Source of the DNA: Amedibacterium intestinale
Lineage (GTDB): Bacteria > Bacillota_I > Bacilli_A > Erysipelotrichales > Erysipelotrichaceae
NCBI RefSeq assembly: GCF_010537335.1
Contig: NZ_AP019711.1
Span: 1,426,001-1,490,000, forward strand
Length of the DNA stretch: 64,000 nucleotides
Direction: 5' to 3'
A program made the translations under genes and the position numbers. Below are positions 1 to 9,558 of this stretch, in pieces (within the stretch, counting starts at the first letter, position 1; each line of letters starts with the position of its first letter). The notes under the pieces are model-generated. The model was not told the DNA's origin. It saw nothing but the letters and a program-made list of their open reading frames with translations, and searched no databases.

Positions 1-782
1 ATTGCAGACATCAATGCTTTTGTATAAGGATGCTGTGGATTTGCATAAATTTCATCTTTATCAGCTAATTCCACCATGCTTCCAAGATACATAACACCTA
101 CACGATCAGAAATGTGTTTTACAACACTTAAATCGTGAGAAATAAAGATATAGGAAATATTATTTTCTTCCTGCAAATCTTTCATCAAGTTGATGATCTG
201 TGACTGGATAGAAACATCAAGTGCACTTACCGGTTCATCACAGATGATAAATTTTGGACTTAATGCCAAAGATCTGGCAATCCCAATACGCTGTCTTTGT
301 CCACCTGAAAACTGATGAGGATAACGATAACAATAATAGCTAGGAAGACCACATTTTTCCATTAAGTTTTTGATGTATTCTTCTAACTCTGGTCCTCTTT
401 TATAAATCCCGTGTGCAATTAATGGTTCACTTAGTATATTGAATACATTCATACGAGGATTTAATGAACTATAAGGATCCTGAAAGATAAACTGCATTTT
501 TTCACGCAATTTACGCATCTCTTTACGATTTTTCTGAAGAATATTTTCTCCTTCAAAGATAACTTCTCCACTTGTTGGTTCATGCAAACGAAGAATTGTT
601 CTACCTAATGTAGATTTTCCACAACCAGATTCTCCAACAAGTCCCAAAGTTTCTCCTTCATACAAATCAAAGCTAACACCATCAACTGCTTTTACACAAG
701 GTTTTCCTTCTGTTAATTTTCCTTTCCCAAGAGGAAAGTGTTTTTTCAAGTCACGGACTTCAAGAATTTTCTTTTTTTCCAT
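1..782 (-). CDS. oppF: Oligopeptide/dipeptide ABC transporter ATPase (OppF/DppF type), 3' end outside window
   Basis: This is the second ATPase of a peptide importer, powering uptake of oligopeptides from the binding protein through OppB/OppC at the cytoplasmic membrane. The reading frame opens with ATG at 782 after a GGAGG site that overlaps the end of the upstream ATPase gene, and runs off the window edge after about 260 codons. Visible motifs are Walker [10 protein letters not shown] (around residue 50), the Q-loop QDPYSSLNP, the signature FSGGQRQR, Walker B FIICDEP and the switch histidine in ISHDL. The C-terminal peptide-transporter region lies outside the window. It is the last visible gene of the opp operon. 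Family assignment is firm; the substrate range is inferred. Confidence 0.93.
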   Translation of the reverse strand, partial: MEKKKILEVRDLKKHFPLGKGKLTEGKPCVKAVDGVSFDLYEGETLGLVGESGCGKSTLGRTILRLHEPTSGEVIFEGENILQKNRKEMRKLREKMQFIFQDPYSSLNPRMNVFNILSEPLIAHGIYKRGPELEEYIKNLMEKCGLPSYYCYRYPHQFSGGQRQRIGIARSLALSPKFIICDEPVSALDVSIQSQIINLMKDLQEENNISYIFISHDLSVVKHISDRVGVMYLGSMVELADKDEIYANPQHPYTKALMSA

Positions 783-785
783 ACA

Positions 786-1820
786 TTAATCCTCCTGTGC
801 AGCTGTGCTTTCTGCATTATAATCTTCATATAAGAAACATGAAACATGATGTCTTGATTTAATTTTTACACTACCTGGCTGAGCTTCTCTACATTTATCC
901 ATGGCATTTGGACAACGATCTGCAAAATAACATCCTTTTGGCAAATACAAAGGATTTGGTACGCTACCTTCAATAACATTTAGGCGTTCTCCATCACTTG
1001 CAAGTGATGGCATACTTTTCATCAATCCAATTGTATAAGGATGTTTTGGATTTTCAAACAATTCATCAACAGCTGCACGCTCTACCACTTTACCTGCATA
1101 CATAACATTTACATAATCAGCAACCTGAGCAACAACACCCAAATCATGTGTAATTAACATAATGGATGTACCTGTTTTTTCTTTCAATTCATTCATTAAA
1201 GAAAGAATCTGTGCCTGAATCGTAACATCAAGAGCAGTTGTTGGTTCATCTGCAATCAACAATTTAGGATTACATGATAATGCCATAGCAATCATAACAC
1301 GCTGACACATTCCCCCTGATAGCTGATGAGGATAATTACCAAATACTTTATCTGGGCGAGAAATACCAACCATTTTTAATAACTCAATTGCACGCTTATC
1401 AGCTTCTTCTTTTGATACATCTTCATGTAATAGAATATTTTCTGTAATCTGTTTTCCTACTGTAAATACAGGATTTAAAGATGTCATTGGTTCCTGGAAA
1501 ATCATAGAGATACCATTTCCACGAACATCACGGATCTGTGCATCACTTGCAGTAGCAAGATTAACACCTTCTTCACCACGTTCAACATCACCCATATAAA
1601 CAATTTTTGAACCTTCCATAATTTCTCCAGGTTTAGAAACTAGACCTAGAATTGACATTGCAGTTACACTTTTACCACAACCTGATTCACCTACAATTGC
1701 AAGTGTTTCATTTTCATACATTGTAAAGTTATTTCCATCAACAGCTTTGGAAACACCTTTTTTTGTATTGAAATATACCCGAAGGTCTTTAACTTCTAAT
1801 ATTTTCTTATTTACTGACAT
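786..1820 (-). CDS. oppD: Oligopeptide ABC transporter ATPase (OppD/DppD type)
   Basis: This is the first of two nucleotide-binding subunits of the peptide importer. At 344 residues it has the family's usual length. Walker A GESGCGKS lies near residue 45, the Q-loop FQEPMTSLNP near 110, a slightly altered signature LSGGMCQR near 167, and Walker B LLIADEP near 186. The C-terminal extension typical of OppD/DppD carries a cysteine cluster (C-x5-C-x6-C followed by a later cysteine), known in this family and sometimes linked to metal or Fe-S binding. ATG 1820 follows GAGGTGA. It sits 3 bp upstream of oppF and 23 bp downstream of oppC, so the genes are clearly co-transcribed. Confidence 0.95.
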   Translation of the reverse strand: MSVNKKILEVKDLRVYFNTKKGVSKAVDGNNFTMYENETLAIVGESGCGKSVTAMSILGLVSKPGEIMEGSKIVYMGDVERGEEGVNLATASDAQIRDVRGNGISMIFQEPMTSLNPVFTVGKQITENILLHEDVSKEEADKRAIELLKMVGISRPDKVFGNYPHQLSGGMCQRVMIAMALSCNPKLLIADEPTTALDVTIQAQILSLMNELKEKTGTSIMLITHDLGVVAQVADYVNVMYAGKVVERAAVDELFENPKHPYTIGLMKSMPSLASDGERLNVIEGSVPNPLYLPKGCYFADRCPNAMDKCREAQPGSVKIKSRHHVSCFLYEDYNAESTAAQED

Positions 1821-1832
1821 AATAATTCACCT

Positions 1833-2744
1833 CTAGTTCAATTCCTTCGGATCAAACGCATCACGTAAGCCTTCACCAATAAGATTAATAGAAACAACTG
1901 TTAGCAAACACATAATACCAGCTGGAATCCATTGCCAAGGGAAATTTTTAAATACAGCCGCCTGTCTTGCTGCTTCCATCATATTTCCCCATGATGGAGT
2001 AGGTGCTACTACCCCCATACCAAGGAAAGACAAACCAGCTTCTGTTAAAATTGCACTTGCCATTGTAAGTGTAGCATTTACAATAACAAGATTAAAAACA
2101 TTTGGCATTAAATGTTTAAAAATCTTTGAAAAATCACTAATACCCAATGCTTCACAAGCCTGCATAAATTCCTGTTCTCTTAATGTCAAAATTTGTCCAC
2201 GAATCAAACGAGCTAAACCAGGCCATGATAATGCACCAATTAAAGTTGATACCATATACATTTTCTGTGTTTGTGGTATCCAAAGCATAACAGCTGATAA
2301 AGCAATGATCATTGGTGTAAAAGGAAGAGAGTAAACAATTTCTGAAAAACGCATCAACAAATTATCAACTACTCCACCATAATAACCAGCTACACCACCA
2401 ACAATACAACCTAGAATAACTGTTAAGGCTGCAGCAATTACTCCAACCATAATAGAAATTCTACCACCTAGGAACAAACGAAATAAAACATCACGTCCTT
2501 GTTCATCCGTTCCAAGTAAATGTTGTGAATTTGGAGCAATATTTTTCATATCAAAATTGTATTCATTAACATCAATACCCATAATCATTGGAACAAAAAT
2601 TACAGATAAAACAATTAACACGAAAATAATAAGTCCAGCCATCGCTACTTTATTGGCATAAAATTTTCTCCAGGCAATTCGCCATGGCCCAATAGATTCT
2701 ATTTTTTCACCATTTTGTAAAACAACTTCTTTTTCTTTAACCAT
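1833..2744 (-). CDS. oppC: Oligopeptide ABC transporter permease (OppC/DppC type)
   Basis: This is a membrane permease subunit of the peptide importer. It has an N-terminal OppC-type transmembrane segment (near residues 30-50) and about five more helices. The cytoplasmic EAA loop that docks the ATPase is seen as EALGISDFSKIFKHLMPN near residue 200. The start is set at ATG 2744 because GAGGTGA lies 5 bases upstream; a GTG three codons earlier overlaps that site. The end of oppB lies 11 bases upstream, so translation is probably coupled. Confidence 0.94.
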   Translation of the reverse strand: MVKEKEVVLQNGEKIESIGPWRIAWRKFYANKVAMAGLIIFVLIVLSVIFVPMIMGIDVNEYNFDMKNIAPNSQHLLGTDEQGRDVLFRLFLGGRISIMVGVIAAALTVILGCIVGGVAGYYGGVVDNLLMRFSEIVYSLPFTPMIIALSAVMLWIPQTQKMYMVSTLIGALSWPGLARLIRGQILTLREQEFMQACEALGISDFSKIFKHLMPNVFNLVIVNATLTMASAILTEAGLSFLGMGVVAPTPSWGNMMEAARQAAVFKNFPWQWIPAGIMCLLTVVSINLIGEGLRDAFDPKELN

Positions 2745-2755
2745 AACAATCACCT

Positions 2756-3739
2756 CTAATTATCCACTTTAATACGTGGATCTACCATTGAATAGAATAT
2801 ATCAGCTAAAAGATTTCCAAGAACCATTAATAAAGCACTAAACATCAAACAAGCTGTTACTAAACTATTATCTCTAGCATTAATTGCATCAATTAAAACT
2901 TTTCCAATACCAGGCCAGATAAATACTGTTTCCAGTATTACCGCACCACTAAATAATGTAGGAATATACATTCCAAGCAAAGTTACAAGCGGAATCATTG
3001 CATTACGGAACGCATGTTTATAAATTACAACTTTTTCTTTTAACCCTTTTGAACGTGCTGTACGAATATAATCCATATTAATAACTTCAATCATAGAGTT
3101 ACGTACATATCGTGAGAATGTAGCAAAAGTACTAAACGCTAATACAATTACTGGTAAAATAGAATGTTTTAAAATATCCAGAATTTCAACAAATTTATTT
3201 GGATAACCAAATGCATCCATAGTTGCATCTTTCATACCATTTAATGGGAAATTTGGAATATTTAATGCTACAAAGAATAGTAATAACAACGCAAAAAAGA
3301 ATGTTGGAACACTAACCCCTATAAGAGAAAATACTGTCCAGAAGTTATCATACTTGCTTCCTTTTTTCACTGCTTGTTTGATTCCAATAGGAATAGCAAA
3401 TAATAATGCAACAATTAAAGAAAGTGCATTTAAATAAAATGTATTCCATACATAGCTACCAATTACTTCAGCTACTGGTTTTTTTAGTTTGATACTATCT
3501 CCTAAATCACCTGTAACCATACGTCCTACCCAACGAACATATTGTTCTGGCTGGGATTTGTTTAATCCTAGTTCTTCTCTTAATTGTTCTCTTTGCTGTT
3601 CAGTTACTTTAAAATTCATACCAAGGTAAGCATCTACAGGATCCCCAGGCATTGCCTGAACAGTAGCAAATACTAATATAGAGATAATAAAGACAACTGG
3701 AATTAAATTAACCAATCTTTTTAAGATATATTTTAACAT
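2756..3739 (-). CDS. oppB: Oligopeptide ABC transporter permease (OppB/DppB type)
   Basis: This is the second permease subunit of the peptide importer, with six predicted transmembrane helices. The EAA coupling loop is visible as RTARSKGLKEKVVIYKHAFRN near residue 215, and the family's PGDP motif appears near residue 35. The start is placed at ATG 3739, five bases after GAGGTGA, rather than at the in-frame GTG 3748 inside that site. It is the first gene after oppA and is separated from it by a stem-loop that probably lowers read-through, which fits the usual need for more binding protein than permease. Confidence 0.94.
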   Translation of the reverse strand: MLKYILKRLVNLIPVVFIISILVFATVQAMPGDPVDAYLGMNFKVTEQQREQLREELGLNKSQPEQYVRWVGRMVTGDLGDSIKLKKPVAEVIGSYVWNTFYLNALSLIVALLFAIPIGIKQAVKKGSKYDNFWTVFSLIGVSVPTFFFALLLLFFVALNIPNFPLNGMKDATMDAFGYPNKFVEILDILKHSILPVIVLAFSTFATFSRYVRNSMIEVINMDYIRTARSKGLKEKVVIYKHAFRNAMIPLVTLLGMYIPTLFSGAVILETVFIWPGIGKVLIDAINARDNSLVTACLMFSALLMVLGNLLADIFYSMVDPRIKVDN

Positions 3740-3777
3740 CGTCTTCACCTCATTTTACTTCAATTCTATGACAACAT

Positions 3778-3804
3778 AAGAGCAAGTCTTATCGGCTTGC
3801 TCTT
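3778..3804 (-). promoter_or_regulatory. Stem-loop in the oppA-oppB spacer
   Basis: A perfect 9-bp inverted repeat AAGAGCAAG / CTTGCTCTT with a 9-base loop lies between the oppA stop and the oppB start. On the transcribed minus strand it is not followed by a T run, so it is more likely an mRNA-stabilising or partially terminating structure than a full terminator. Confidence 0.6.
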
Positions 3805-3831
3805 AATTATCGTTTTGTTTCATCCAATTAA

Positions 3832-5553
3832 TTACTCAATTGTAACGTCTGCCATTGCATCAGCCCATGTATAAACAGGACCAGTTTTCAAACCTTTAAT
3901 TTTCTTGTTGTAGATATCAAAGTACTGATTTCCATATACTGGAACATAAGCACACAATTCGTTAGCTGTAATGATTGCTTTCTTATAGTACTCTACTGCC
4001 TGTTTGTCATTATTAACAGAAGCCATACCTTTTTTCAATAAGTTACCTAATTCTTCATCAGCGATACGAGCATAGTTTCCTTGTGCTCCTTTGTTTTCTG
4101 GCATGAACTGTGCATTGATTTCTGTCAAGTTAGTTCCTGTAAATCCTGCAGCCATGAAGAATACGTTCCATTCTCCTAATGCGTCTTCTTTAGTAACTTT
4201 AGAAGCTAATGTATTGAAGTCAACAGTTGTCTGTTGGAAATCTACACCTAAATCTTTTTTCCAAGATTTATTCCACATTGGAATCAAGTTGTTTAAGATG
4301 TCATGATCTTTGATAGCCATTAATTTGATTGTTAATTTCTGACCATCTTTTTCACGAATACCATCTGCACCAACTGTCCATCCAGCTTCATCTAAAATCT
4401 GTTTTGCTTTTTCAATGTTGTATTCATAAGTTTCTAATCCTTCTAATTCTTCTTCACCACGAATTACATTACCTAATTCACTTGCTGGATTCAAGAATGC
4501 AGTAGGAACATAACCTACATTATATTTTTTAACTTCATCAGAACCTTCTTCAAATTTATAATAGCTGTCAACAAATGCCTGACGATCAAATGCATAAGTT
4601 AATGCCTGACGTACAGCTTGATCTGCTGTAGCACCTGTAGCACAGTTATAAGCAATATATCCTTCACCTGCACGAGGATAAGTGTTGAATGTCAAGTTTT
4701 CATTTGTACTAGCTGGACCAATTTTCTTAGGTTCAATCATACCAGCAAGTAAATCAACGTTACCACTTGTAAGTTCATCAATTTCTGTAGACATTTCTAC
4801 TGGTTTGATAATGATATTTGCTACCTGATATTTTCCTTCTTCAGCCTGGAACTGATCATTTTTTACAAAGCTTGCTCCAGAAGCTTTATCCCATTTGTTT
4901 AATTTATATGGTCCAGATCCAATTGGATCAGATACAGCATTTTCAATTGCTTTAGTATCTCCACGTTTGTAATCTTTGAACTGTTCATCTGAAATGATAC
5001 CAAATGAAGTACCTAAATCAGCAACTGAATCAATTCTTGCTTCTTTTAAATTAAATTCAACTGTGTAATCATCGATAACTTTGATACCTGATACTTCATC
5101 TACATTTTTCTTTTTGTTATTGTAATCATCGAATCCAACAACATTAGCTACTGTAGAACCAAATCTACCTGTATAGCTATAATCCGCTGTTACTGTAAAA
5201 GTAAATTTTACGTCATTGGCATTTAATTCTGAACCATCAGAGAATTTAATACCTTTTTTCAATTTAAATGTAACAGTTTTTCCATCTTTACTTACAGTTG
5301 GCATTTCTGCAGCTAATTCTGGAACTAAGTTTGAATCAACATCATAGTCTAGCAATGACTGATAAACCAAGTCAACTGCGTAACCATCATATGCAGTTTC
5401 ATAATAAATTGGGGAGAATAACCCTGCCAATTCTTCTGCACCTACTGTCAAAGTCTGACCAGAAGCTCCTCCTTTTGAACCACTATTGCTACCACAGCCA
5501 GTTGCTGTTAGTGCCATTGCTCCAACCATAAGCATTGCAAATAGCTTTTTCAT
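3832..5553 (-). CDS. oppA: Oligopeptide-binding lipoprotein (SBP family 5)
   Basis: This is the extracellular substrate-binding protein of the peptide importer, anchored to the outer face of the membrane by a lipid. Residues 1-20 form a lipoprotein signal (MKKLFAML...) ending in the lipobox ALTATGC, so the mature protein starts at that cysteine. The remaining 550 residues match SBP_bac_5 in length and motifs, for example the FxLKKGIKFSDG stretch near residue 100. The start is ATG 5553 after AGGAGGG. An upstream ATG at 5592 is rejected because it lies in the -10 box of the promoter. It is the first gene of the operon, in the order oppA-B-C-D-F. Peptides are the expected ligand; related proteins can also bind nickel or sugars. 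Confidence 0.93.
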   Translation of the reverse strand: MKKLFAMLMVGAMALTATGCGSNSGSKGGASGQTLTVGAEELAGLFSPIYYETAYDGYAVDLVYQSLLDYDVDSNLVPELAAEMPTVSKDGKTVTFKLKKGIKFSDGSELNANDVKFTFTVTADYSYTGRFGSTVANVVGFDDYNNKKKNVDEVSGIKVIDDYTVEFNLKEARIDSVADLGTSFGIISDEQFKDYKRGDTKAIENAVSDPIGSGPYKLNKWDKASGASFVKNDQFQAEEGKYQVANIIIKPVEMSTEIDELTSGNVDLLAGMIEPKKIGPASTNENLTFNTYPRAGEGYIAYNCATGATADQAVRQALTYAFDRQAFVDSYYKFEEGSDEVKKYNVGYVPTAFLNPASELGNVIRGEEELEGLETYEYNIEKAKQILDEAGWTVGADGIREKDGQKLTIKLMAIKDHDILNNLIPMWNKSWKKDLGVDFQQTTVDFNTLASKVTKEDALGEWNVFFMAAGFTGTNLTEINAQFMPENKGAQGNYARIADEELGNLLKKGMASVNNDKQAVEYYKKAIITANELCAYVPVYGNQYFDIYNKKIKGLKTGPVYTWADAMADVTIE

Positions 5554-5590
5554 ATTTTTCCCTCCTATTTCATTCCTTAAGAATGACTCC

Positions 5591-5619
5591 ATTATACCCC
5601 CCTATTTCAAAAATTTCAA
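5591..5619 (-). promoter_or_regulatory. SigA-type promoter of the opp operon
   Basis: On the minus strand, TTGAAA (5614-5619) and TATAAT (5591-5596) are separated by exactly 17 bases, the vegetative consensus. The predicted start of transcription lies near 5584, about 30 bases before the oppA start codon. Confidence 0.85.
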
Positions 5620-5667
5620 CAAGTTTTTTATTTTTCTTACATCATTCTTTGACATTTTGTTTCAATG

Positions 5668-5698
5668 TTGTGAAAATATATTGAAAATATTTTCACAA
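5668..5698. promoter_or_regulatory. Perfect 12-bp palindrome upstream of the opp promoter
   Basis: TTGTGAAAATAT (5668-5679) and ATATTTTCACAA (5687-5698) form a perfect inverted repeat with a 7-base spacer. It lies about 50 bp upstream of the opp -35 box. Its symmetry and place suggest a binding site for a dimeric regulator or activator. It is not followed by a T run in either direction. The rest of the 5554-5865 stretch is AT-rich and shows no other gene. Confidence 0.5.
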
Positions 5699-5865
5699 AA
5701 AGTTTAATTATTTGAAATTCGTAATTCAATTTACAAACACTCTTATTTATTTGTTCATAAACCAAAAACATTTTTCTCTATTTTTCCAAATGAGGACGCA
5801 TTGCTCATGGTAAAAATTTCTTTTTCATTTTCATTAAATTTTTTATTATTTTTTACTGAAAACAG

Positions 5866-5898
5866 AAAAAAATCGAAGTTTTTACACCTCGATTTTTT
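5866..5898 (-). terminator. Rho-independent terminator after pfp
   Basis: AAAAAATCGA and TCGATTTTTT pair across a 13-base loop just after the pfp stop codon. The stem ends in a T run on the minus strand. Confidence 0.75.
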
Positions 5899-5910
5899 CG
5901 TTTACATTTC

Positions 5911-7569
5911 TTATTCCTGTTCCAAAGCAAGTGTTTTTGTTGTGATATCACACACTTCTGCTGGACCATAGTACTGAATAGCACCTGGATATACATAGCA
6001 AGTTTCTACTGCCCATTCTTCTCTGTGAGCTTCAAAGAACTTGAATGGTTTTCCTTCTAGTTCAACAAGTGCTTTTTTGATAACTGGTTTGTCTTCTCCA
6101 TGTCTTCTTTCAATGTTCATCATTTTTGTGATTGGCATACCACCAGCAACCCATTCGCTAGCTGGATTTGAAAGGTTAGAGATTTTTGACAAGTAACCAT
6201 TATATCCATACTGAATCAACATGAATGCATTGTATCCTAATGAATAACAGTAGTCAGAATCAAAGTTAGATGGGAATGCACATCTTCCTTCATATCCTAA
6301 GAAGTGGTGAAGAGGATTAAATTTACCAGTATATGTACCAGCTTTCTTTCTCTCTTCCAATTTGTCTTTAACAAGAGCAGAGAATAGTTTTTCTGATTCA
6401 ATCAAAGATACCTGCACGTTTCCATGAGGATCTCTTTCCAGGAATAACTGCTGCTGAATTGCTTCTGGAAGAATAGCGAATACATCCATAGATTCTTTTG
6501 TTAATCCATTTTCGATGAATTCATATTTTTCTTTCCATGTTCCCAATGCATTGAAAGCATCTGCTTTGCTTCCAGCAAGAAGTTCGTTAATTTCAGAAAT
6601 CAATACAGAGAATTCAGGAACGAATTCTACAACACCTTCTGGAATAATTGCAACCCCAAAGTTCATACCTTTAGCTGCACGTTTTTCTACAGAATCAGCG
6701 ATATAATCTGCAATAGAAGAAAGTGACATTTTCTTAGCTGAAACTTCTTCAGAAATCAAGCAGATGTTTGGCTGTGTTTCAAGAGCACATTCCAAAGCAA
6801 CATGAGATGCTGAACGTCCCATAACTTTGATGAAGTGCCAGTATTTTTTCGCAGAATTTGCATCACGTTCGATGTTTCCGATAATTTCGCTATATGTTTT
6901 TGTAGCTGTATCAAATCCAAATGAACATTCGATGTCTTCGTTTTTCAAGTCCCCATCGATTGTTTTAGGGCATCCGATTACCTGAACACCAGTGTTGTGA
7001 GCAGCAAAGTATTCTGCAAGAACTGCTGCATTTGTATTTGAATCATCTCCACCGATGATAACGATAGCAGTAATACCATGTTTTTTACATACTTCCGCAA
7101 CGATAGCAAACTGTTCTTCTGTTTCCAGTTTTGTTCTACCAGAACCAATGATATCAAATCCACCAGTATTTCTGTATTCGTTGATATAAGCATCATCAAA
7201 AATCAAATAATCATCTTCGATAAGTCCGATTGGACCATTTTTAAATCCATAAAGAACATTTTCTTTATTTGTTGCCTTTAATGCATCATAAAGCCCGCAA
7301 ATAACATTGTGTCCCCCTGGAGCCTGTCCACCGGAAAGAATAACACCAACAACCTGTTTTTTAGTTTCAGAAGTGTTTTCTCCCTGCTGGAAAGTGATTT
7401 CTTTTTTCCCATAAGTATTTGGGAATAGCGCTTTGATTTTTTCCTGATCTGCTACACTCTGAGTTTCTTCGCCTTCCTTAACACAAATGTTAGAAATTCC
7501 ATTTCTAAGCATTCCTGGAAGTTTTGGAGAATACTCATATCTAGCTTTTTGTAGTGATGAAATTTTCAT
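5911..7569 (-). CDS. pfp: PPi-dependent 6-phosphofructokinase (long form)
   Basis: The enzyme interconverts fructose 6-phosphate and fructose 1,6-bisphosphate with pyrophosphate instead of ATP, acting in glycolysis in the cytoplasm. The 552-residue length is that of the long PPi-PFK group, against about 320 for ATP-PFK. The motif [10 protein letters not shown] (near residue 170) has Asp where ATP enzymes have Gly (GGDGS), and [10 protein letters not shown] (near 205) carries the PPi-type lysine; both are accepted markers for PPi use. [14 protein letters not shown] fits the sugar-phosphate site. ATG 7569 follows AAAGGAG; the earlier ATGs lack a site. The gene stands alone between terminators. 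PPi use is inferred from residues, not shown. Confidence 0.93.
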   Translation of the reverse strand: MKISSLQKARYEYSPKLPGMLRNGISNICVKEGEETQSVADQEKIKALFPNTYGKKEITFQQGENTSETKKQVVGVILSGGQAPGGHNVICGLYDALKATNKENVLYGFKNGPIGLIEDDYLIFDDAYINEYRNTGGFDIIGSGRTKLETEEQFAIVAEVCKKHGITAIVIIGGDDSNTNAAVLAEYFAAHNTGVQVIGCPKTIDGDLKNEDIECSFGFDTATKTYSEIIGNIERDANSAKKYWHFIKVMGRSASHVALECALETQPNICLISEEVSAKKMSLSSIADYIADSVEKRAAKGMNFGVAIIPEGVVEFVPEFSVLISEINELLAGSKADAFNALGTWKEKYEFIENGLTKESMDVFAILPEAIQQQLFLERDPHGNVQVSLIESEKLFSALVKDKLEERKKAGTYTGKFNPLHHFLGYEGRCAFPSNFDSDYCYSLGYNAFMLIQYGYNGYLSKISNLSNPASEWVAGGMPITKMMNIERRHGEDKPVIKKALVELEGKPFKFFEAHREEWAVETCYVYPGAIQYYGPAEVCDITTKTLALEQE

Positions 7570-7649
7570 ATTTAATTCTCCTTTTTGTATTTCCATACAC
7601 ATAAATTTTAAGATATTTCCTTTAAAAAGTAAACTACTATTGCCATCGA

Positions 7650-7677
7650 ATTATAAGATTTCCAGTGAAATTGTAGA
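7650..7677 (-). promoter_or_regulatory. Possible pfp promoter
   Basis: A perfect TATAAT lies on the minus strand at 7650-7655, about 80 bp before the pfp start. The best -35 (TCTACA, 16-base spacer) is weak. Nothing else is seen between 7570 and 7720. Confidence 0.4.
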
Positions 7678-7720
7678 TAAAAAAGTTTTCTTTATTTCCC
7701 AGGCAATAAGAATACTCTTT

Positions 7721-8065
7721 TTACTGTTTCTTTTTTAGATATAAATACACAGCCAGAAAACTAATTACAATATCATTTACCAGCAAATATCCTGCAAGCT
7801 CCAAGTTTTTAAAAGCCATTACCCCCAGACAAGCGATATAAGATATTTCCAGAAACTGAAGAAGTCTTCCTTTCTTCATTTCTTCCTTGCTTGTCATCAT
7901 AGGAAGCAATCCTTCAACATCCAGTTTTTTTAAGGCAAAACTATCAAACGAAATAATTAAAATCCAGAAGATAAGCTTATTAGGAGTATAAGTATATAAA
8001 AACACAGGCAATAAAGCAATTTCTAACATGGATACGATTTCTGCATCACGCAAGCTTTTTTTCAT
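7721..8065 (-). CDS. Small integral membrane protein, unknown function
   Basis: I do not recognise this 114-residue protein. It has three to four hydrophobic segments (about residues 15-30, 32-45, 68-85 and 90-108) separated by short charged loops and a lysine-rich end (YLYLKKKQ). The start is set at ATG 8065, preceded by GAGG ten bases upstream; ten further upstream codons in frame have no site. It lies 33 bp downstream of the SpoVAF-like gene on the same strand and may be co-transcribed with it, which would hint at a spore-membrane role, but this is only context. Confidence 0.6.
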   Translation of the reverse strand: MKKSLRDAEIVSMLEIALLPVFLYTYTPNKLIFWILIISFDSFALKKLDVEGLLPMMTSKEEMKKGRLLQFLEISYIACLGVMAFKNLELAGYLLVNDIVISFLAVYLYLKKKQ

Positions 8066-8098
8066 TTTTCCACATCCTCGTATCCAGTATATCACATT

Positions 8099-9487
8099 TT
8101 ATTTTTGACTTCTTATCTTTTCACGAACAAAAAGTTTTTTCAAAGCCTTTGGATGAAAAGGAAACAAAGGATAAAAATAGGAGGTTTTTGTAATTGTCTT
8201 GCAATTTGCCATAACAAGCAATACAAATACGATACCGATCAGTATACCTATTTTAGGAATAAGGGCTATAAACAGCAATAACATAATACGTAAAAATTTT
8301 AGTGCATACCCTAGTTCATAACTGGCCTGTGTAAAATTTGCCATTGCAGCAAAAGCCATATATAAGATGACCTGTGCATTAAGCCATCCTGCCTGCACCG
8401 CAAAATCCCCTAATACCAATGCCCCAATTAAACTAAATGAATTATTCAAAGCATTTGGTGTATTTAAACTTGCTGTTTTCAAGATATCGATTCCTATCTC
8501 CATTAATAACAGCTGTAACAAAATAGGTACATGCGGGGTTTCTTTTAATAAGATAAAGTTTAAATAGGAGGGGGTAAGCTGTGGATTGGTAATAAAGTGA
8601 AACCAAAGCGGTGTAATACATAAAGAGGCAAAGAATACAAGAATTCTTAAAAAGCGCAAATAGTTTCCTGTAACAGGTGGCAAGTAATAATCTTGTGGTT
8701 CTTGTACAAAATCAAAAAAACTGGTAGGCAGTATCATCGCCGATGGAGAAGTATCCACAAGCAACAAAATTTTTCCTTCTAAGATATTGCTGGCTGCAGT
8801 ATCTGGGCGTTCTGTATAGCGAACTTTAGGAAAAGGATTCCACCATGTATGAGGTACAAGTGCTTCCACTATACTTTCCTGTGTCATTGTTAGTGCCTGT
8901 ACTTTTAAGGTATCAAGCTGCATCTGCATATTCTTTAAAATGTTCTTATCTGCCTTATTTTCCATATAACATAATACAACATCCGTTTTGCTTGTTTCTC
9001 CTACACTATGATATTCCATTCTTAGATGAGAATCTCGTATTCTTCTTCGAATAAGTGCAGTATTAAAGATAAGGGTTTCTACAAAGCCATCTCTACTTCC
9101 TCTTAGAACTCTTTCATCTTCCGGCTCCTGCATACTTCTTACAGGATAGGTTCTTACATCCAGCAAGACAGCATCTTCACACCCTTCTACCACCAAAAGA
9201 CAAGCTCCGCTTAAAACACCGGTTACCATATTTCCTATATCATGTTCTACGCTTACTTCTACATAGGCAAGATTTTCATCCGCAAACATCTGTATGTCTT
9301 TGCTTATCTTCCCTTTTAAAAGAAGATGTTCCATGATTCTTTCCATAACATCATCTTTAATCATTCCATCTACAAAAAGAAAAGAAAGTTCTGTGTTTTG
9401 TACAAGCAATTTTCGTTTGACGATATCAAAACTTTTCTCTATCTGCAAGATTTGTTCTACTTCTTTTAAACATTGTTTGTATTGCAT
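8099..9487 (-). CDS. spoVAF: GerA-family spore germination protein, SpoVAF-like
   Basis: This 462-residue protein belongs to the GerA/SpoVAF family of spore inner-membrane proteins. The N-terminal half is soluble (residues 1-270). A conserved block DYYLPPVTGNYLRFLRI (near 270) leads into about five membrane helices. The stretch LMEIGIDILKTASLNTPNALNNS, followed by VQAGWLNAQVILYMAFAAMANFTQASYELGYALK, resembles SpoVAF more than the nutrient receptor subunits GerAA/GerBA, which is why SpoVAF is preferred. SpoVAF is linked to germinant receptor function and ion release in Bacillus. No spoVA or gerB/gerC genes lie beside it. ATG 9487 follows GGTGA. Confidence 0.75.
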   Translation of the reverse strand: MQYKQCLKEVEQILQIEKSFDIVKRKLLVQNTELSFLFVDGMIKDDVMERIMEHLLLKGKISKDIQMFADENLAYVEVSVEHDIGNMVTGVLSGACLLVVEGCEDAVLLDVRTYPVRSMQEPEDERVLRGSRDGFVETLIFNTALIRRRIRDSHLRMEYHSVGETSKTDVVLCYMENKADKNILKNMQMQLDTLKVQALTMTQESIVEALVPHTWWNPFPKVRYTERPDTAASNILEGKILLLVDTSPSAMILPTSFFDFVQEPQDYYLPPVTGNYLRFLRILVFFASLCITPLWFHFITNPQLTPSYLNFILLKETPHVPILLQLLLMEIGIDILKTASLNTPNALNNSFSLIGALVLGDFAVQAGWLNAQVILYMAFAAMANFTQASYELGYALKFLRIMLLLFIALIPKIGILIGIVFVLLVMANCKTITKTSYFYPLFPFHPKALKKLFVREKIRSQK

Positions 9488-9530
9488 AAAATCACCATTA
9501 GTTAGAATACCTTTTTCAAGCCATCTTATA

Positions 9531-9558
9531 CAAAAAAGGACACAATTATATGTCCTTT
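9531..9558 (-). terminator. Terminator of the ABC-F gene
   Basis: AAAGGACA and TGTCCTTT form an 8-bp stem with an 8-base loop, followed by a T run on the minus strand. The stem begins within the stop codon of the ABC-F gene. Confidence 0.8.

Noticed and set aside
5553-5592. Longer oppA start at 5592
   Set aside because: This ATG overlaps the -10 box TATAAT at 5591-5596, upstream of the predicted transcript start; ATG 5553 has AGGAGGG and gives a proper lipoprotein signal.
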